Positions 62,999 to 64,000 of a stretch of DNA of 64,000 nucleotides are shown here, one piece after another. Made by a program: the position numbers and the translations under genes. This DNA comes from Mesorhizobium temperatum. Lineage in GTDB: Bacteria; Pseudomonadota; Alphaproteobacteria; Rhizobiales; Rhizobiaceae. How positions within the stretch are numbered: the stretch's first letter is position 1; each line of letters begins with the position of its first letter. The stretch lies in contig NZ_NPKJ01000053.1 in NCBI RefSeq assembly GCF_002284575.1, positions 124,001-188,000 of the forward strand, in the 5' to 3' direction. The notes below the pieces were generated by a model, which worked only from the letters and a program-made list of their open reading frames with translations, was not told the origin of the DNA and made no database searches.

Positions 62999-64000
62999 AT
63001 GAAGAAAATGCTTCTGCTGGGCGCCGCGTTTGTCACGCTCGTCCTGGGCGCGCCGGCGCAAGCCGAACTGAAGTTCAAGCCGGGCGAGGACCCCCGCTTC
63101 AACTGGGCGAACTACGAAGAACTCAATAAGGTCGACCTCAAGGGCGAGACGCTGTCGATCTTCGGACCATGGCGCGGCGAGGACGAAGCCCTCATCCGCA
63201 CCGTTCTCGACTATTTCTCGGAGGCCACCGGCGCCCAGATCAAATACTCCTCGTCGGAAAATTACGAACAGCAGATCGTCATCGACACGCAGGCCGGCAG
63301 CCCGCCCAACATCGCCGTGCTGCCGCAGCCGGGCCTGATCCAGGACCTGGCGTCCAAGGGCCTGCTGACGCCGCTCGGCGACGACACCGCCAACTGGATC
63401 AAGGACAATTACGGCGCCGGCCAGTCATGGGTCGATCTCGGCACCTTCAAGGACAAGGACGGCAAGCCGGGCTTCTTCGCCTTCCCCTACAAGGCCGACG
63501 TGAAATCGCTGGTCTGGTACTCGCCGGACAATTTCGAGGAAGCCGATTACGAGGTACCGAAGACGCAGGAAGAGCTCGCCGAGCTCGAAAAGAAGATCAT
63601 CGCCGACGGCGGCACGCCATGGTGCATCGGGCTCGGTTCGGGCGGCGCCACCGGCTGGCCGGCGACCGACTGGGTCGAGGACATCATGCTGCGCACCCAG
63701 ACGCCCGAGACCTACGACAAGTGGGTGAAGAACGAGATACCGTTCAGCGATCCGGCGGTGGTCAACGCCATCGACATTTTCGGCAAGATCGCGACCGACG
63801 ACAAGATGGTCGACGGCGGCGCCAAGGCTGTGGCGGCGACCGATTTCCGCGACAGCCCGAAGGGCCTCTTCTCGGTGCCGCCGAAATGCTATTTGCACCA
63901 TCAGGCGTCGTTCATCCCGACCTTCTTCCCCGAAGGCACCGAGATCGGCCAGGACGCCGACTTCTTCTACTTCCCACCTTACGCTTCCAAGCCCGACCTC
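62999..64000 (+). CDS. aglE: Alpha-glucoside ABC transporter binding protein AglE (cut by window edge)
   Basis: The first 334 codons of the periplasmic binding protein for alpha-glucosides such as sucrose, maltose and trehalose. It has a signal peptide (MKKMLLLGAAFVTLVLGAPA, then QAEL) and continues 'RFNWANYEELNKVDLKGETL', 'GPWRGEDEALIRTVLDYFSE' and 'PPNIAVLPQPGLIQDLASKG', characteristic of AglE. GGGAGGA lies 6 bases before the ATG at 62999. The frame is open to the last base of the window; aglFGAK would be expected beyond. Confidence 0.92.
   Translation, partial: MKKMLLLGAAFVTLVLGAPAQAELKFKPGEDPRFNWANYEELNKVDLKGETLSIFGPWRGEDEALIRTVLDYFSEATGAQIKYSSSENYEQQIVIDTQAGSPPNIAVLPQPGLIQDLASKGLLTPLGDDTANWIKDNYGAGQSWVDLGTFKDKDGKPGFFAFPYKADVKSLVWYSPDNFEEADYEVPKTQEELAELEKKIIADGGTPWCIGLGSGGATGWPATDWVEDIMLRTQTPETYDKWVKNEIPFSDPAVVNAIDIFGKIATDDKMVDGGAKAVAATDFRDSPKGLFSVPPKCYLHHQASFIPTFFPEGTEIGQDADFFYFPPYASKPDL

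Overview
The window reads as chromosomal DNA of a rhizobial alphaproteobacterium, most likely Mesorhizobium or a close relative. The reasons are high GC, densely packed GC-rich operons, split pntA1/pntA2, an AglR/AglE alpha-glucoside locus at the right edge, and several families of palindromic intergenic repeats of the kind common in Mesorhizobium. No rRNA, tRNA, CRISPR array, insertion sequence or prophage was seen. Species assignment is inference from gene content.

Layout. 1-2.8 kb (minus): proton-translocating transhydrogenase (pntB partial, pntA2, pntA1), an aa3-oxidase subunit IV-like peptide and a DUF3096 micro-protein. 2.9-6.2 kb: a FeeM-type N-acyltransferase and a membrane GGDEF/EAL protein. 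6.3-11.2 kb: a fused indolepyruvate ferredoxin oxidoreductase, a lipoprotein and a CGNR zinc-finger regulator. 11.3-18.7 kb: an orphan LivH-like permease, TRAP permeases dctQM with a zinc alcohol dehydrogenase, a convergent TakP-like TRAP binding protein, a glutamine amidotransferase and an Inh-like inhibitor. 18.7-23.9 kb: a LacI regulator with a 2-hydroxyacid dehydrogenase, the remains of a DMT transporter, DUF2000/AraC, MarR and a secreted intradiol dioxygenase. 24.1-30.7 kb: a His-rich COG0523 GTPase with a WD40 partner, an aminotransferase plus glutamine-synthetase-like pair, and UdgX.

30.7-48.3 kb is the best-defined block, a purine-degradation island. A minus-strand operon carries urate hydroxylase puuD, guanine deaminase, an Asp/Glu racemase-like protein, a UPF0303 protein and glycerate 2-kinase. 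A second minus-strand operon carries uraH-xdhA-xdhB-xdhC. A plus-strand operon carries a PuuE-UraD fusion, ureidoglycine aminohydrolase, ureidoglycolate lyase and a deaminase. Together they take guanine/xanthine through urate and allantoin to glyoxylate, except that no allantoate amidohydrolase is present in the window. A LysR gene and two flavin monooxygenases lie inside the island.

48.3-64 kb: a MqsR/MqsA toxin-antitoxin pair whose antitoxin has no cysteine, a CocE-type hydrolase, a Dpp/Opp-type ABC transporter ending in a phosphodiesterase gene split by an amber codon, an ECF sigma / anti-sigma / subtilase cassette, a peroxiredoxin, and divergent aglR and aglE with two matching operator palindromes.

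Most notable: (1) the sigma/anti-sigma/subtilase cassette, where the anti-sigma periplasmic domain looks like the protease's own prodomain; (2) the cysteine-free MqsA with a 5-3-5 palindrome upstream; (3) an intergenic repeat inserted in frame in xdhC; (4) a LacI gene with no standard start codon; (5) paired AglR operators.
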